Shown here: positions 1-11,109 of the stretch, piece after piece
How the letters are laid out: each line of letters starts with the position of its first letter
How positions within the stretch are numbered: position 1 is the first letter of the stretch
From: Incurvaria masculella
Taxonomy: Eukaryota; Arthropoda; Insecta; Lepidoptera; Incurvariidae
Assembly (NCBI GenBank): GCA_946894095.1
Contig: OX335657.1
Coordinates: 13,144,001-13,208,000 of the forward strand
Reading direction: 5' to 3'
Length of the DNA stretch: 64,000 bases
Translations under genes and position numbers: made by a program
Notes under the pieces: model-generated
Told to the model about the DNA's origin: nothing
The model's input: only the letters and a program-made list of their open reading frames with translations
The model's database searches: none

Positions 1-60
1 GGTCGACCGGCCACCCATCCAGAACACGACCGCCCCCAGCGTTGCCTAACCTGGATGACC
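1..60 (-). repeat. SINE head fragment with 5S-rRNA-like segment
   Basis: Read on the minus strand, this edge fragment contains GTTAGGCAACGCTGGGG followed by CTGGATGGGTGGCCG. That resembles the internal control region of 5S rRNA genes (AAGCAACGTCGGG ... TTGGATGGGTGACC). The same segment heads the SINE copies at 1303-1335, 10954-10980 and 62683-62712. The rest of the copy would lie left of the window. The 5S origin is inferred from similarity, not from an alignment search. Confidence 0.45.
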
Positions 61-555
61 GAACCCCGACAAAGCTGCTGCTTCATTCCTGGCTTCACTC
101 CCGGCGCGATGTGTCGCCGCCTGTCTCGTGGCTCCTCACGGAACTTCATACAAGGCGCCCGGCGGCGGCCTGAATGATAAATGATGTCTTTCTACTCCAA
201 AATGAGGTTTCGCCGGACGGCATTTTCGCGTCCTTTCAGCGCGGCGGACACGGCGCGCGTGCCCAGAATTGGACTCCGCGCCCGAAAGGACGTTTGAGGT
301 GATAATTAGCTTCCGAATGTCCCGTTCGTAATGGTGCCTTTATCAGCACCCGTCTCGCAGCGGCGAGAGAGCTGGAATAATGTTTTCGTTACTTTATTTC
401 ACATTACGTTACTCCAATGTATTGTTGAAATATTTCAAATCGTATCCAAAGGAAAAAACAGAGGAAGCTAAAACAAGCGTACACGTGTTCACGTGCCGAG
501 CGTCCCGTTACTTCTGGCTTCGGAAATCTAGCCTTTTCTCAAAGACTATAACGGT

Positions 556-715
556 TTGATCAAAAGTAATTTGTTGGTGCACAACTGCATAAGTGTTCCT
601 ATATTGGTATTTTTCAGAATTTTTAAACAACCGTTCATAGAAGAACAATTCGGGACAAAATACGTGGCCGGCAGATACCAGAACCCAGAGGTCCCGTTTC
701 TACGGGACCTTAAAC
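556..715. repeat. Dispersed repeat, family F7
   Basis: This stretch shares scattered blocks with 19519-19760: GTGCACAACT, CCTATATTG, AGAACAATT.GGGACAAA and CAGA.ACCAGA.CC. The two copies are diverged and have no visible reading frame. I could not assign them to a transposon class. The sequence from 61 to 555 shows nothing beyond mixed low-information DNA. Confidence 0.4.
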
Positions 716-739
716 ATGTAAAGTACAGATGAAATTTTT

Positions 740-984
740 ATGCTGTATGGGTTCCGGGCATGTCAAAAGGGCTACTAAGGGATTCGTCATTCGTGGTTCA
801 GAATTCACCACAACGGTAGGTCCCTTTCTAGTTGCAAGGAAGGGTTTGTACCGCATGGGTTGGTGTCATCGCATTTAATACAGATGGTCGTAGTCCATCC
901 GTAGCCCTGGCATGGAATCTAGTTTCTTTGTGGAGTGTTGGTATCAAGACAGTATTAACAATCCATGTCCAGTTACATAAAATA
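740..984 (+). repeat. Degraded SINE-B copy, plus orientation
   Basis: The body is recognisable from the GTTGGTGTCATCGCATTTAA and CTGGCATGGAATCTAGTT blocks. The tail CCATGTCCAGTTACATAAAA is the standard SINE-B end. The head is replaced by a segment that also precedes the SINE at 49905-50226 (GTGGGTTCCGG, GGGCTACTAA). It lies tail-to-tail with the copy starting at 1011. Confidence 0.6.
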
Positions 985-1010
985 TACTGAGATAGAACGC
1001 CTCACTTTGG

Positions 1011-1373
1011 TTTTTTTTATGTGACTGGACATGGATGGCTAATACCACACCTTCTGTCATGGTATTAGCCTAACACACCACATGGGAACTAGGTGCCATG
1101 CCAGTACCTTCCTTATGCACGGCTACATTGAACTGGATGGAAAACACGGACAATTTTCATTGCCGCTTCGACCATCGTTCATTCAATACGATGGTACCAA
1201 CCCGGGCGGGATTAACCCTACCACCTAGTAAGTAAGTAGGTCCCCTACCTACAGTTTAACGTGGAATCCGAACCACGGCCAGCCTGTCTCAACGGTCGAA
1301 TGGTCACCCATCCAAGACCAGACCGGACCCAGCGTCGATCGCCGAAGTGTCGCGCCACTGATCTATTGAGGCT
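1011..1373 (-). repeat. SINE-B, near full length, 5S-like head
   Basis: On the minus strand the element runs from a head near 1373 to a poly(A) seen here as the T run at 1011-1018. The body blocks match the other SINE-B copies (CTGGATGGAAAACACGGACA, GATGGTACCAACCCGGGCGG). The head carries CAGTGGCGCGAC and then TTGGATGGGTGACC at 1303-1335, which is like 5S rRNA box C. It differs from the tRNA-type head of the 12.2-kb copy. The 64-codon frames here are not genes. Confidence 0.75.
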
Positions 1374-1469
1374 GTACGCGTATATAATTATTTTGTATAT
1401 ATTTAACTTAACCTTAGCCGAATGGGAAGGTAACAGCATTGACTTGACATCGTAAATAGCATGATGGCG

Positions 1470-1513
1470 AGTGTGGTAGTAGCCATCAATGTCAAGTTAC
1501 ATACAAAAAAATA
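1470..1513 (+). repeat. SINE-B tail fragment
   Basis: A short piece with GTGTGGTAGTAGCCATC, ATGTCAAGTTACAT and an A run. It matches only the last ~40 bases of SINE-B. The remainder up to about 1940 shows no recognisable repeat or convincing frame. Confidence 0.5.
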
Positions 1514-1940
1514 TATTAACAACGCAAATAATGAAGAACCACTGGCTCGGTACCACTTTCTATTCCCGGCCGATTGAGAGGCCAAAACCTTTGCTGCATC
1601 AAAATGTTCTTTGAGCATCAACAAAAACGTTATTGTAATTGTATATAAAATGATATTTTGCCGAATCCACGCCGCAGTCTTCTCGGTCAGAAATCTCGGA
1701 TCAGGAGCGCAATATCAAACTTTCACAACTCCACCGTATGTGTTGATACCGGAATGCGCGTTTACACGAAATATATTTTATCAAAAGCAACTAATACGAC
1801 GTATGACATAATTTTAGCTCGGAAATACCAGGCTATACATACTTTATACATTCCCTTCATGTTCCGCGTTCAGGGATGTAGAAAGGGGACAAAGGACAGC
1901 GTTATTAAGCCTGTAGAGACCATAAAACAGAGCTGGTAGG

Positions 1941-2195
1941 TCTCGATATGATTTGATTAATACTGAGGTACCTGGCTCCGCTCTAAATGTACTGGATATT
2001 ATAATATATGGAATATATGTAATTCCCCATATAGACTTTCATCTCCTATTTCACCCCCTTCGAGTTGAATTTTCGCGACAAAAGGTATCCAAGGTCCTTC
2101 TCCAAGGTCCAAACTATCTTAATAACGGAATTCTATAATATAATTCGCCACAGACAGAGTTACTTTCGCGTTTATAATATCAGTATGAATGATAT
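1941..2195 (+). mobile_element. LINE-type 3' end
   Basis: The segment ends in GAGTTACTTTCGCGTTTATAA..TCAGTATG. This is a diverged form of the CGCATTTATAATATTAGTATGGA end that closes many arthropod non-LTR elements. It shares GCTCCGCTC and TTGAATTTTCGC blocks with 59650-60175, where the ending is better preserved. No reverse transcriptase sequence is attached, so it is a 5'-truncated copy or a SINE sharing that tail. Confidence 0.5.
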
Positions 2196-2249
2196 ACCTC
2201 GGGGTCGTCGACGAGACGCACGGCATGGTGTTGAATCGAGTCCAGAGTG

Positions 2250-3141
2250 GTCAGTCTGAGTTCTCACCTAAATTGGCGTTTACGTAACTTCGAAGTACCG
2301 TAAAAACGTCAAACCCCATACAAGTTTATATATTCTGTGGTTTTACTTCTTCTAGCTGTCAAAGTCAAATTCGGACTTCCTATTTGTATGAAAACGCGGA
2401 GCCGACGTAAACGGCAACGTCGACGTATTTACGGCAACGTTGAGTAAGCTGTCAAATCAAACTCGGACTCGCAATTCCGGGAGGTCACGACATTTTTGGT
2501 CACGATGAGGTAAATGGCTGAATCTGGGTTTACATGTTAGACACCTACCCTCTAAAACTAAATATGTCGGTCTGCCTGCGCCAAGTGGTTGCGTTATCTA
2601 GATTGGCTATATAAAATAGAAGTTGGTATGTACCTGCTGATGAATATACTGATTGTCTAGAAACATTGATACCTATTAATTATACAACAATAACCAGTCG
2701 GTTTTTTAGTTAAATACTGAAATATACCTAAAGTTATATCTGTAACCTAAATCGCCTATAACTACGAAACGCAATCAAAGATTTGTTCAGTTTTGGTATT
2801 GCTAATCAAGTATGTACTGATAATGTCATGATTCGTTATTTGCAGCTATTTACCTTATCATTTATATTTTTTGTTACCATAACAACTTTTTCAGGCGCCT
2901 TATCTACGTAACGCAACCACTTGTCACAGGCAGACTGACACATTTAGCATCAGAGGGTTGGTCTTTATCATGTGAACCCAGTTTCAGCCATTTACGTTAT
3001 CTTTACCATTTTTGTCGCGACCTCCTGATCTATTAGTTCGATTAACGCCCACTGCGCGCGCTCTTCAAATTCTCCATACATTTTAAAACGCCAGTCGATC
3101 GGTATGGCGTTAACGCCAATTTAGGTGACAACTGGGACTGC
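2250..3141 (-). mobile_element. MITE-1 copy, interrupted by MITE-2
   Basis: The left end (GTCAGTCTGAGTTCTCACC) and right end (GGTGACAACTGGGACTGC) form imperfect terminal inverted repeats around CTAAATTGGCGTT. The interior matches the reverse complement of the uninterrupted copy at 18671-19011 on both sides of a ~557-bp insertion. The family has no coding capacity. Superfamily is not assigned. Confidence 0.8.
2475..3031. mobile_element. MITE-2, nested in MITE-1
   Basis: The ends carry long inverted repeats: GGAGGTCACGACATTTTTGG and GGTAAATGGCTGAATCTGGG on the left, and their counterparts around 2975-3025 on the right. CAACCACTT...CAGGCAGACTGACACATTTAGC mirrors the left subterminal region. Related copies lie at 32639-33231 and 56378-56800. 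The uninterrupted MITE-1 at 18671 reads GCAAATGTTAGTTCG where this copy is split, so it serves as an empty site. Confidence 0.8.
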
Positions 3142-4283
3142 GGGCTCAGGGATCCAAGCAGTTACTTAGCTGAGCCGTCCTACTTAGTTGTAAACACCTG
3201 TAAACTTAGAATTGAAATGAAAATGTAAACCGTTGTTCGTATGTTCCTACCCGTAGCTACCTTTCTATCGCTCTTTCCAGTCCCAGGTAGATTGGAAGAT
3301 ATCGACACTAAACAACCAGTTCGACATTGATTGTAACTTTCGATACAAAAATAGAATTGATGTAAACGCCGCCCACTGAACTTTGGCGGAGCAGAATATA
3401 TTTGAAGGTGACTACGCTACAGAACGGACGGATGGTGCCATACATTCAACTTCATTTCTTTACTTGAATAATACAGTTGTATATAATAGAGTAGCGCTTT
3501 GTCGAGAGAACATGTATTGAGTATTTATTTTTTTTAAAAACACCTTTTTATGACTACAACGCACCGATACACGCCGTCATGGTACCAGTCGGTTGTATTG
3601 CATAGATATCCATTCATCAAACCAACACCTAAAACGCGAACGCTGTTTATCATATACAGCTGAGATAAAGATATAAGATGAGCAAGGAGAAAAATGTTTT
3701 TCTCGTTGAAGGAGAGCGAACAAAGTTACAAGACATTTCTACACATACTGCCAAGTCATATCACAAAAATCTATGTAACGGATGAATCTGGTAATGTGAA
3801 GAAAATGTCATTATCGTTGACAAAGATACAGTGGGCCCAGGCAGATGGATAGCCAAAGAGAAATGGGGGACACTTGTGGCCATCGCCTACTCGTTCAACT
3901 ACAATAAGTCGATTATCTTTTCATGCTATTTCCAAAAGTAATAAATTATATTTCTCAAACCGTGAAAGCAAATATAGGTTATCGGCTTGGCATGGTCCAC
4001 TATTTTTGTTTGACATTAATTTATTTATACAGGGTGTAAGCGGAGGTATGGTCCAAAGGTTATATGTGTTTCATACATTTTCGTAAATACCTACACACAC
4101 AAAATGTATGGAGAGGATGCATTTTTTTAAGTCGTACAACAAAATGTTATCAACCTTTTTTGCTCCATGCATACCTGGCTAACAATTGAGCCATACCTCC
4201 GTTAATCACCTGCATAATAATATAAATTAAAATGAATAATAAATTATGAATTCATAAGACATCTCAAAATTAATCTATCACAA
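3142..4283. other. Unannotated AT-rich stretch
   Basis: No repeat family from the rest of the window and no convincing exon is visible. The 70-codon frame at 3874-4086 has no recognisable features. The sequence ends at the GTAT target site of the LTR element. Confidence 0.3.
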
Positions 4284-4287
4284 GTAT

Positions 4288-5295
4288 TGTAGGATGTTAT
4301 ATTTAGTATTGTCTTTATTTCCGCGGCAAGTAAAATATAGGTTGCCCATAGACAACTGTCTATGGCTGAAGAAAGAAAAATATGATCAAGAGAGGACACA
4401 CTAGGAGTTTCAAATTTCGAAACGTTGCCATGGAAATGTGACAAGTTTGGAAGATTCTGGAAAATAAAAATAAAAACAGGAGAATATCACTGAACTGAAA
4501 ATGAAAATATTGGGTTCAGTTCGACTCCCGCGCCCGTACAGACCAGAGCTCCGTTGAGAGCTTTCATCGCGTTTTTGCAGCGCCATCTTGAAGGAATCCC
4601 CACCAATCGGAATGGTGTGAGGGTCTCGCCTCTGGCCTTCGACGCAGCTGCACCCTGAGGGAAGTCCTCCCGCGAGTGTCCGCCGTGTCCTCGACACCAG
4701 GTGGTGTGCGAGTCAGTTCACGCGGCCCGTGAAAGACATTATGACTCTTTGATCAGGTTCTCATAAGAGACCAAGTGTAGAGGCTGTGCAGTTTATTCCG
4801 GTGGTGTTTGGAGTCAGCCAGTTGATGAGAGCGGAGTTGGAGCAGGGAGCCTGTAGCCGTCCGACCAGTTCCAGTTTCATCTGAGGAGCGGGACGAAGAC
4901 CCTACAAACGAGACCGGCGGTAGGACTAGAGCTTCATCGGTATGTCGCATCAGCCTAACAGTTTTACACTTCTGTTTGTGCAATAATATACTTCAATAAA
5001 CATCACTTCACCTTCATGCTGTGTGTTTGAATATTTCCTCAAAAGTCCTCTCCAAGCAGATGCATAGATTAGGTAGGGTTTGTACGTATTTTCTTCCGTA
5101 GCTTCGACCCTGCACCCTGAGCTTCCGACTGAGCGACCCGAGGCATCGAGATTGAGGAATGCTCTACACGTCACCTGCATTTCCTAGATATCTAGCAAGT
5201 CGCCGTGGAGGAGACAAAACCTTTACATCCTCACTCATCACTCACACACCACCTTCTACACACCCCACACCACAACCACATTCACGAACCCTACT
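4288..5295. repeat. 5' (left) LTR
   Basis: It starts TGTAGGATG and has AATAAA at 4995-5000, a plausible poly(A) signal in the R region. No difference from the right LTR was seen except at the final base (T at 5295 against A at 8033). The reading frames of 76 and 95 codons within it also occur unchanged in the other LTR. They are minus-strand shadows, not genes. Confidence 0.85.
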
Positions 5296-7025
5296 CGCCG
5301 AAGTGTCGGTGTCAACTCGTCGGGAATAACTCGTCGAAGCCTACTCGCCGAAGACATATATATATAGATATATATATAATTCAGTTCAGTAATAAAAAAA
5401 AAATCAAAAAAAAATAAAATAAAAAAAAAATTGCCAATTAGTAAAAAAAAAAAGTATTAAAAAAAAATTAAATATTGTCAATTAGTAAAAAAAAAAAAAT
5501 AAAAAAAAATATATATATTGACAATTAGTAAAAAAAAAAGTATTAAAAAAAATTAAATATTGTCAATTAGTAAAAAAAAAATTATTAAAAAAAAAAATAT
5601 TGACAATTAGTAAAAAAAAAAAAAGGCGGAATTTATGATAACAATACGATTACTAACTGAATTGCCTATAAACCAATATATTGGATTATGCTGTTGATCT
5701 ACTTTTTACTAAATGATTAAGAAAAACATTTTTTTTGATCCATACATAAGGTATGTATCATTAAAATTGAATCCTTGTTTAATTTCAACAGCCCAATATA
5801 TTGTACTGTACTAATGGTTCGATTTTCTTTTCAAAGAATAATTTAAATAATTTTACTATTTTAATTTCATTAAATCGAACCATTTTTTAAAACTTTTTTA
5901 ATGTCTCTATAGCTATACTGAATGGTCAACCATTCTGAACTGATTGGATGGAAAACACAGACAGATCTCTTTGAAGTTTAAAAGAGATATTTATTTTGAC
6001 TTAATTTATTAGATGCGCGAATGCGCAAGTAATAAGCCACTTTGGCATTGAATTTGAATTTAATTCTACTTTCATTCATCTTCATTTCATTATTTTTAAA
6101 TATTGTCAATTAGTAAAAAAAAAAATTATTAATTGTTAAGATATGGAATTTTCGCTGGGAATTTTAAATTCCGAATGTTATAAAGTATAATGGGTTATTC
6201 TCTGTAATTTGAAAACTTACTTACTAGTAAATATTAAGAGTCATTAAGTACCTATCCGTAATTATAACTGCATTCAATTATCGCTGAGATTTTCGGTCTG
6301 AAAACTTTCAGTTTTTGAATTTTAATGAGCTCAGCTGTTTATTAGAACAACTTCTTGTTTGTAACTTAACAAAATCTGGGGGGTAGTCGAACTATTTTTT
6401 ATTTAATTTTTTTTTTAATTTTTAATATTATGATGTGCTTCCCTGAAAACATAGTCGATTTTTTTTTTATGTTTTGGATATTCTATATAAAGTTAGTGAA
6501 TGTTTTTTCCTTGTGATCAAGATATTCTTTTTAAATTCTGTTAAAGATTTAATACAAACTTGTTCGAAATTTTCAATTCGAGCATAAATTCACTTCCAGC
6601 TATGTTTGTTCAAAGAATTAGGAAAATTTTGCATTGTTCCAACTTAAGCAGCTTTCGTTCAAATAATTAGAAAATTTTTGCATTGATAAAACTTTATTTG
6701 CAGTAAGCAATTGAAACTTTAAACAGATTATACTTTTGCTGTTTGTCAAAGCCTTACTCTAAGTATACTTAGATGATTAATTAAGAATGAAAGTTTAGTA
6801 GGTTTTTAAAACATTCTGATGCATAATCGTAAAGAGAATTTAATTTTGGAATCCCAAAAAAAATAAAAAATAGTTAATATTGTAAAATTTTAAGGGATTA
6901 GGATTAGATAGCTTTGATTGGATTTAAAATGTATATGATAACACTTTGTTAAAGTTATCATTCTATGATAGGGTGTTTTCTTTCTTTTTTTTCATTATTT
7001 TTTTTTAACTGAAAATAGGGATATA
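5296..7025. other. Internal region of the LTR element, non-coding
   Basis: Just inside the left LTR, CTCGCCGAAG-type motifs recur at about 5293, 5326 and 5341, possibly around the primer-binding site. No clear TGG-initiated site is visible. The rest is strongly AT-rich and has no protein-like frame. A SINE-like scrap (GGATGGAAAACACAGACA) occurs near 5946. A short purine-rich run (GAAAATAGGGATA) precedes the right LTR and may be the polypurine tract. Confidence 0.6.
5388..5626. repeat. A-rich tandem repeat inside the LTR element
   Basis: Units of roughly 45-60 bases contain ATTG(T/A)CAATTAGT followed by a long A run with interspersed TATT. About four or five copies lie here and one more appears near 6098-6135. 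It looks like a microsatellite-derived expansion. Confidence 0.7.
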
Positions 7026-8033
7026 TGTAGGATGTTATATTTAGTATTGTCTTTATTTCCGCGGCAAGTAAAATATAGGTTGCCCATAGACAACTGTCTA
7101 TGGCTGAAGAAAGAAAAATATGATCAAGAGAGGACACACTAGGAGTTTCAAATTTCGAAACGTTGCCATGGAAATGTGACAAGTTTGGAAGATTCTGGAA
7201 AATAAAAATAAAAACAGGAGAATATCACTGAACTGAAAATGAAAATATTGGGTTCAGTTCGACTCCCGCGCCCGTACAGACCAGAGCTCCGTTGAGAGCT
7301 TTCATCGCGTTTTTGCAGCGCCATCTTGAAGGAATCCCCACCAATCGGAATGGTGTGAGGGTCTCGCCTCTGGCCTTCGACGCAGCTGCACCCTGAGGGA
7401 AGTCCTCCCGCGAGTGTCCGCCGTGTCCTCGACACCAGGTGGTGTGCGAGTCAGTTCACGCGGCCCGTGAAAGACATTATGACTCTTTGATCAGGTTCTC
7501 ATAAGAGACCAAGTGTAGAGGCTGTGCAGTTTATTCCGGTGGTGTTTGGAGTCAGCCAGTTGATGAGAGCGGAGTTGGAGCAGGGAGCCTGTAGCCGTCC
7601 GACCAGTTCCAGTTTCATCTGAGGAGCGGGACGAAGACCCTACAAACGAGACCGGCGGTAGGACTAGAGCTTCATCGGTATGTCGCATCAGCCTAACAGT
7701 TTTACACTTCTGTTTGTGCAATAATATACTTCAATAAACATCACTTCACCTTCATGCTGTGTGTTTGAATATTTCCTCAAAAGTCCTCTCCAAGCAGATG
7801 CATAGATTAGGTAGGGTTTGTACGTATTTTCTTCCGTAGCTTCGACCCTGCACCCTGAGCTTCCGACTGAGCGACCCGAGGCATCGAGATTGAGGAATGC
7901 TCTACACGTCACCTGCATTTCCTAGATATCTAGCAAGTCGCCGTGGAGGAGACAAAACCTTTACATCCTCACTCATCACTCACACACCACCTTCTACACA
8001 CCCCACACCACAACCACATTCACGAACCCTACA
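7026..8033. repeat. 3' (right) LTR
   Basis: This is the second LTR copy, ending ...CCTACA and followed by GTAT. AATAAA lies at 7733-7738. See the left LTR for comparison. Confidence 0.85.
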
Positions 8034-8169
8034 GTATTGAGCGGCTGTTTAGGCCTAACTGCATTTAGACGCACACTTTCCTCCTCTCCTCGAAGGAGCG
8101 GTACACGGCGGCGGCCGCTGTTCATTAAACCTTGCAACACCAAACCTGACACCTTCACTGGTTTTACAG

Positions 8170-8234
8170 GTGCCAGCTGAAATGTGTCGTGCTTTTGTGC
8201 TGAAAGTTGCCAAGTGTGGGAAACATCTGGCAAC
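8170..8234 (+). other. Possible small internal exon
   Basis: A pyrimidine-rich GGTTTTACAG acceptor at 8168-8169 and a GTAAGC donor at 8235 bound 65 bases. They are open in one frame only, encoding VPAEMCRAFV followed by LKVAKCGKHLA. No protein family is recognised. The segment is short enough to be chance. Confidence 0.15.
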
Positions 8235-8482
8235 GTAAGCGCGGATTATGTTTGCTGACATATCTCTGAAAATTATGAAAATTTGAACATTTCATTCATT
8301 AACTGGGAAGTAAGGAAGAATGGAACTCTTAAAGGTTATTATCGTGCCATGAAGCATCAAGGATCAAACTTGAGATATATCGAGACTCTACCGCACGTAG
8401 AGTTAAAACAATAAGCCATTAATTTAGTGTTCCTTAAATTATCTTAACATTTTAATATTTTAAATCTTACGCGGGACATAAC

Positions 8483-8635
8483 TACAATATTTAGTTTGAC
8501 GGCTTACCGCGCGTGTGAGGAGCAGGATGTGCTCCATCTTCAGGAGAACGTCAGGCACACGTCAGGCAACAGGAAACGTCGAGCAGCACGTCCTGCACCT
8601 CACACGCGCGGTAAGCCGTCAAACTAAATATTGTA
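8483..8635. repeat. Hairpin element with ~50-bp arms
   Basis: The left arm starts TACAATATTTAGTTTGACGG and the right arm is its reverse complement. Thirty-seven or more bases are perfect (through CGCGCGTGTGAGG), and the match then extends with a few mismatches. The loop of about 50 bases holds ACGTCAGGCA repeats. CATAAC occurs on both sides (near 8477 and 8637), a possible target duplication. It would form a strong stem if transcribed. Confidence 0.75.
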
Positions 8636-10186
8636 TCATAACGTGCTTTCTATGTCTATATTTCTATTAAAAAATAGATAAACAATTTAATACTCATTGT
8701 ATGTACCCAATTTGCCCTCCAATGAAAGCAAGCGACGCAAAAACCAATTTACGAATAAATAACTAATCTACTTGTCACCTCAAATGACGTAAATTCACGA
8801 ATTCGGATACATTAAAGCGACAAATGTTGGCCGTATTCAGCGGTATTAAGGTTCAAAGTCTTATGATGAACTGTATTTTTTAGAAATACTTATAAAAAGA
8901 TGCCTGAAGTTTGTGCCATCGACTTAGTCGTCAAGTGACAAATGCCTTAATGAGTACGCTTTATTGTTGCTATTTTCTCATATTGTCAGCCCATTGGCCT
9001 TGTTTAGTGAATAAGGGGAACAGACAAAAGAAGATAGAAAATAAACAGTACGATATCAATCATTTTAGAACCATAAGCCTTAATAATAGGCTCGTTTTGT
9101 ATTTTTAAGTTTGTTTTTTTGCAGAATAATTCATAACAGAATAATTTGCAACAATCCGTTCGGAAATACACATTTATTGAAGGCTGTATGTCAACAAATA
9201 GTTAGTCAATGTGAATATAATAAACAAATTTATGAGTAGATGCATTCAATTTATTTTAAATATGTCTTATTTATTAACATGTATTTTTTTTATTTGGGTG
9301 TCAGTTTCATAAAGTTCTGCAGGCTAATGATTTATTTTAATGATTTTTTTATTGGTCTACCAATGAATTCAAGCTGTGGAGTCACCAGCATGCGAGCACC
9401 GCTTGAAAAATCCTTCGACCTCTCCTACCCAACGACTAGCAGCTTATAAATATGTCGGTCAAGGATATATTTAAGCTGAAGTTGCAAATTTGTATATTTA
9501 AGCAGTTGTTAACAAAATATATGTTGTATAATTAAGCAGATGAAAAAGGACGCACTTGCTTAAGGCGCTAGGACTAGCCAACTACTCGCGCCATACAAAT
9601 GCAGTTTTTAACAAATGTAATAATATGTAGTGAAACGCTTCAGCAAATCCAAATAGAACTCCAGACTGATAATGGATTGTTAATATTTTTTGATTTCATC
9701 ATTTATTTAAATAATAATAAAAATTAAAAAGTTGATTTTTCTCATTAGAAATCTGAAAGTGATTCGATTTCTAGATATAAGCATAAACAGCATATATGCA
9801 TAAACAAAAAGTTCCATTTGCTTTTAGATTTCTACATTTAGTCAAAAAAGTTCGGAAATGGACACCGTTTCCGCAATGTATTTTGTATAGAAAAAGGAAA
9901 CATACATTAACGAAAATAGGTTGATTCCTAGACAAGGAATCATATATTGTAAGAATGACACTTATAATCGTCAGACTTAGTTAGTTATCTTGGGGTGCCT
10001 CGTCTAGTACCAGGGCCTTAATCCGTAAACAAGCCCATACTTAGTTGAGCCTATACCCGATTCTTGATGGAAATACGATCGGCTTTAAGTTTAACGAGAC
10101 ACAGCCTCTTTGCATAGCGGCACGCTTTGTTTTCAGCAATTTAACGTTATCGGCTCTCTAATTGGGGCACGTCGCGCGAGGTGAGC
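8636..10186. other. Unannotated AT-rich stretch
   Basis: No family repeat of this window is recognisable. A lone GCCGTATTCAGCGGTATT near 8830 resembles one MITE-4 terminus. The 65- and 69-codon frames at 8911 and 9240 look non-coding, with low complexity and no splice context. Confidence 0.3.
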
Positions 10187-10424
10187 CGGCGGCAAGAGCA
10201 TCGACGCCGCTGATGAGATTCCCGCCGCGCCGCCAGACGTGACGCGGCTGCGGATGGGCGCTGAGGCGGCCCGGAACCCATTACCGCATACCGGCCGCCG
10301 AACCAGGAATTTGTGCGAGCGCAGCGATACTGCGAGGCTCGGTGGATTTGCGCACACATTTGTTGGCGAAAGCCTCGCCAGACGGCATGGGTTCGAGAGG
10401 CCATGGTCGGCGCGGTTCACATAA
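10187..10424 (+). CDS. GC-rich island with open frames on both strands; possible exon
   Basis: The composition jumps to about 60% GC between sharply AT-rich flanks. On the plus strand 78 codons are open from the TGA at 10184 to a TAA at the edge of the next repeat (AGGKSIDAADEIPAAPPDVT at the start). On the minus strand an 85-codon frame at 10147-10404 starts at an ATG in good context (GACCATGG). No family is recognised for either. The plus-strand stop lies at the junction with the dispersed repeat. It could be an exon, a CpG-rich regulatory island, or neither. Confidence 0.22.
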
Positions 10425-10700
10425 AAAAACCGGCCAAGTGCGAGTCGGACTCGCACACGAAGGGTTCCGTACCATCGTACAAGATTTAACATAAAAAAAT
10501 TACGCTTTTTACTCTTTTAATCTTTATAATTTTTTTAATTCACATATTTGTTGTTATAACGGCAAAATAAATACACACTCTGTGAAAATTTCAGCTGCCT
10601 AACTATTACGGTTCATGAGATACTGTGACAGACGGACGGACGGACAGCGGAGGCTTAGTAATAGGGTTTCGTTTTCACCCTTTGGGTACGGAACCCTAAA
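10422..10700 (+). repeat. Repeat A copy 1
   Basis: One of about 13 copies in this window. Orientation plus is defined here as reading CCGGCCAAGTGCGAGTCGG first. Landmarks in order: the palindrome GTGCGAGTC.GACTCGCAC, AGGGTTCCGTACCAT, GCGGCAAAATAAATACACAC-like, CAGCTGCCTA, GGTTCATGAGATAC, a (GGAC)n tract, and CCCTTTGGGTACGGAACCCT. Both ends carry GGGTTCCGTACC in opposite orientations. Non-coding; a widespread lepidopteran-type dispersed repeat, class uncertain. Confidence 0.85.
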
Positions 10701-11043
10701 CTGGACATGATTGGCTAACACCAGAATAAGTCAGATATTAGCCTAACACACCACATGGGAACTAGGTATGGCCAGGACCCATGCCATGCGGAATGGAAAA
10801 CACGGTCAATTTCCATTGCCGCTTCGACCATCTCGTGCATTCAATGCGATGGTACCAACCCGGGCGGGATTAACCCTAACACCTAGTAAGTAAGCAAGGG
10901 GACCTACAGTTTAAGTGGAATCCGAACCATGGCCAGCCTCAACTGTCGAAAATGGTCACGCATCCAAAACACAACCGCGCTCAGAGGTGCTTCACAAAGC
11001 TTATCGAATCGCAAGGCGTCGCGCCACTGGGCTACCGATGCTG
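10701..11043 (-). repeat. SINE-B with composite head
   Basis: Standard SINE-B body in reverse, abutting repeat A. The head, on the minus strand, has GGTAGCCCAGTGGCGCGACG, like a tRNA A box. It is followed by GCGCGGTTGTGTTTTGGATG and CGTGACC (10954-10980), like the 5S rRNA internal region. This head type recurs at 62486-62769. Confidence 0.7.
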
Positions 11044-11109
11044 TCGAAGTATTTTAGTAAATCTTTGGTAGCTAGATGGCGCGACACGCCTCGTTATTCG
11101 ATCATTAAG

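Larger units (their letters stand above)
4284..8037. mobile_element. Young non-autonomous LTR retrotransposon with GTAT target duplication
   Basis: Two 1008-bp direct repeats (4288-5295 and 7026-8033), offset by exactly 2738 bases, flank 1730 bp of AT-rich DNA. The outer ends are TGTAGG...CCTACA, the TG...CA form of LTRs with short inverted termini. GTAT at 4284-4287 and 8034-8037 is a 4-bp target-site duplication. The interior has no gag, protease, reverse transcriptase or integrase frame, so movement would need enzymes from an autonomous relative (TRIM/LARD-like). The near-identical LTRs imply recent insertion or recent conversion. Superfamily (Gypsy, BEL/Pao or Copia) cannot be told from LTRs alone. 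Confidence 0.85.

Noticed and set aside
4410..5180. Three minus-strand frames of 76-95 codons, repeated at 7148-7918
   Set aside because: They lie inside the two LTRs and repeat because the LTRs repeat. They show no protein-family features.
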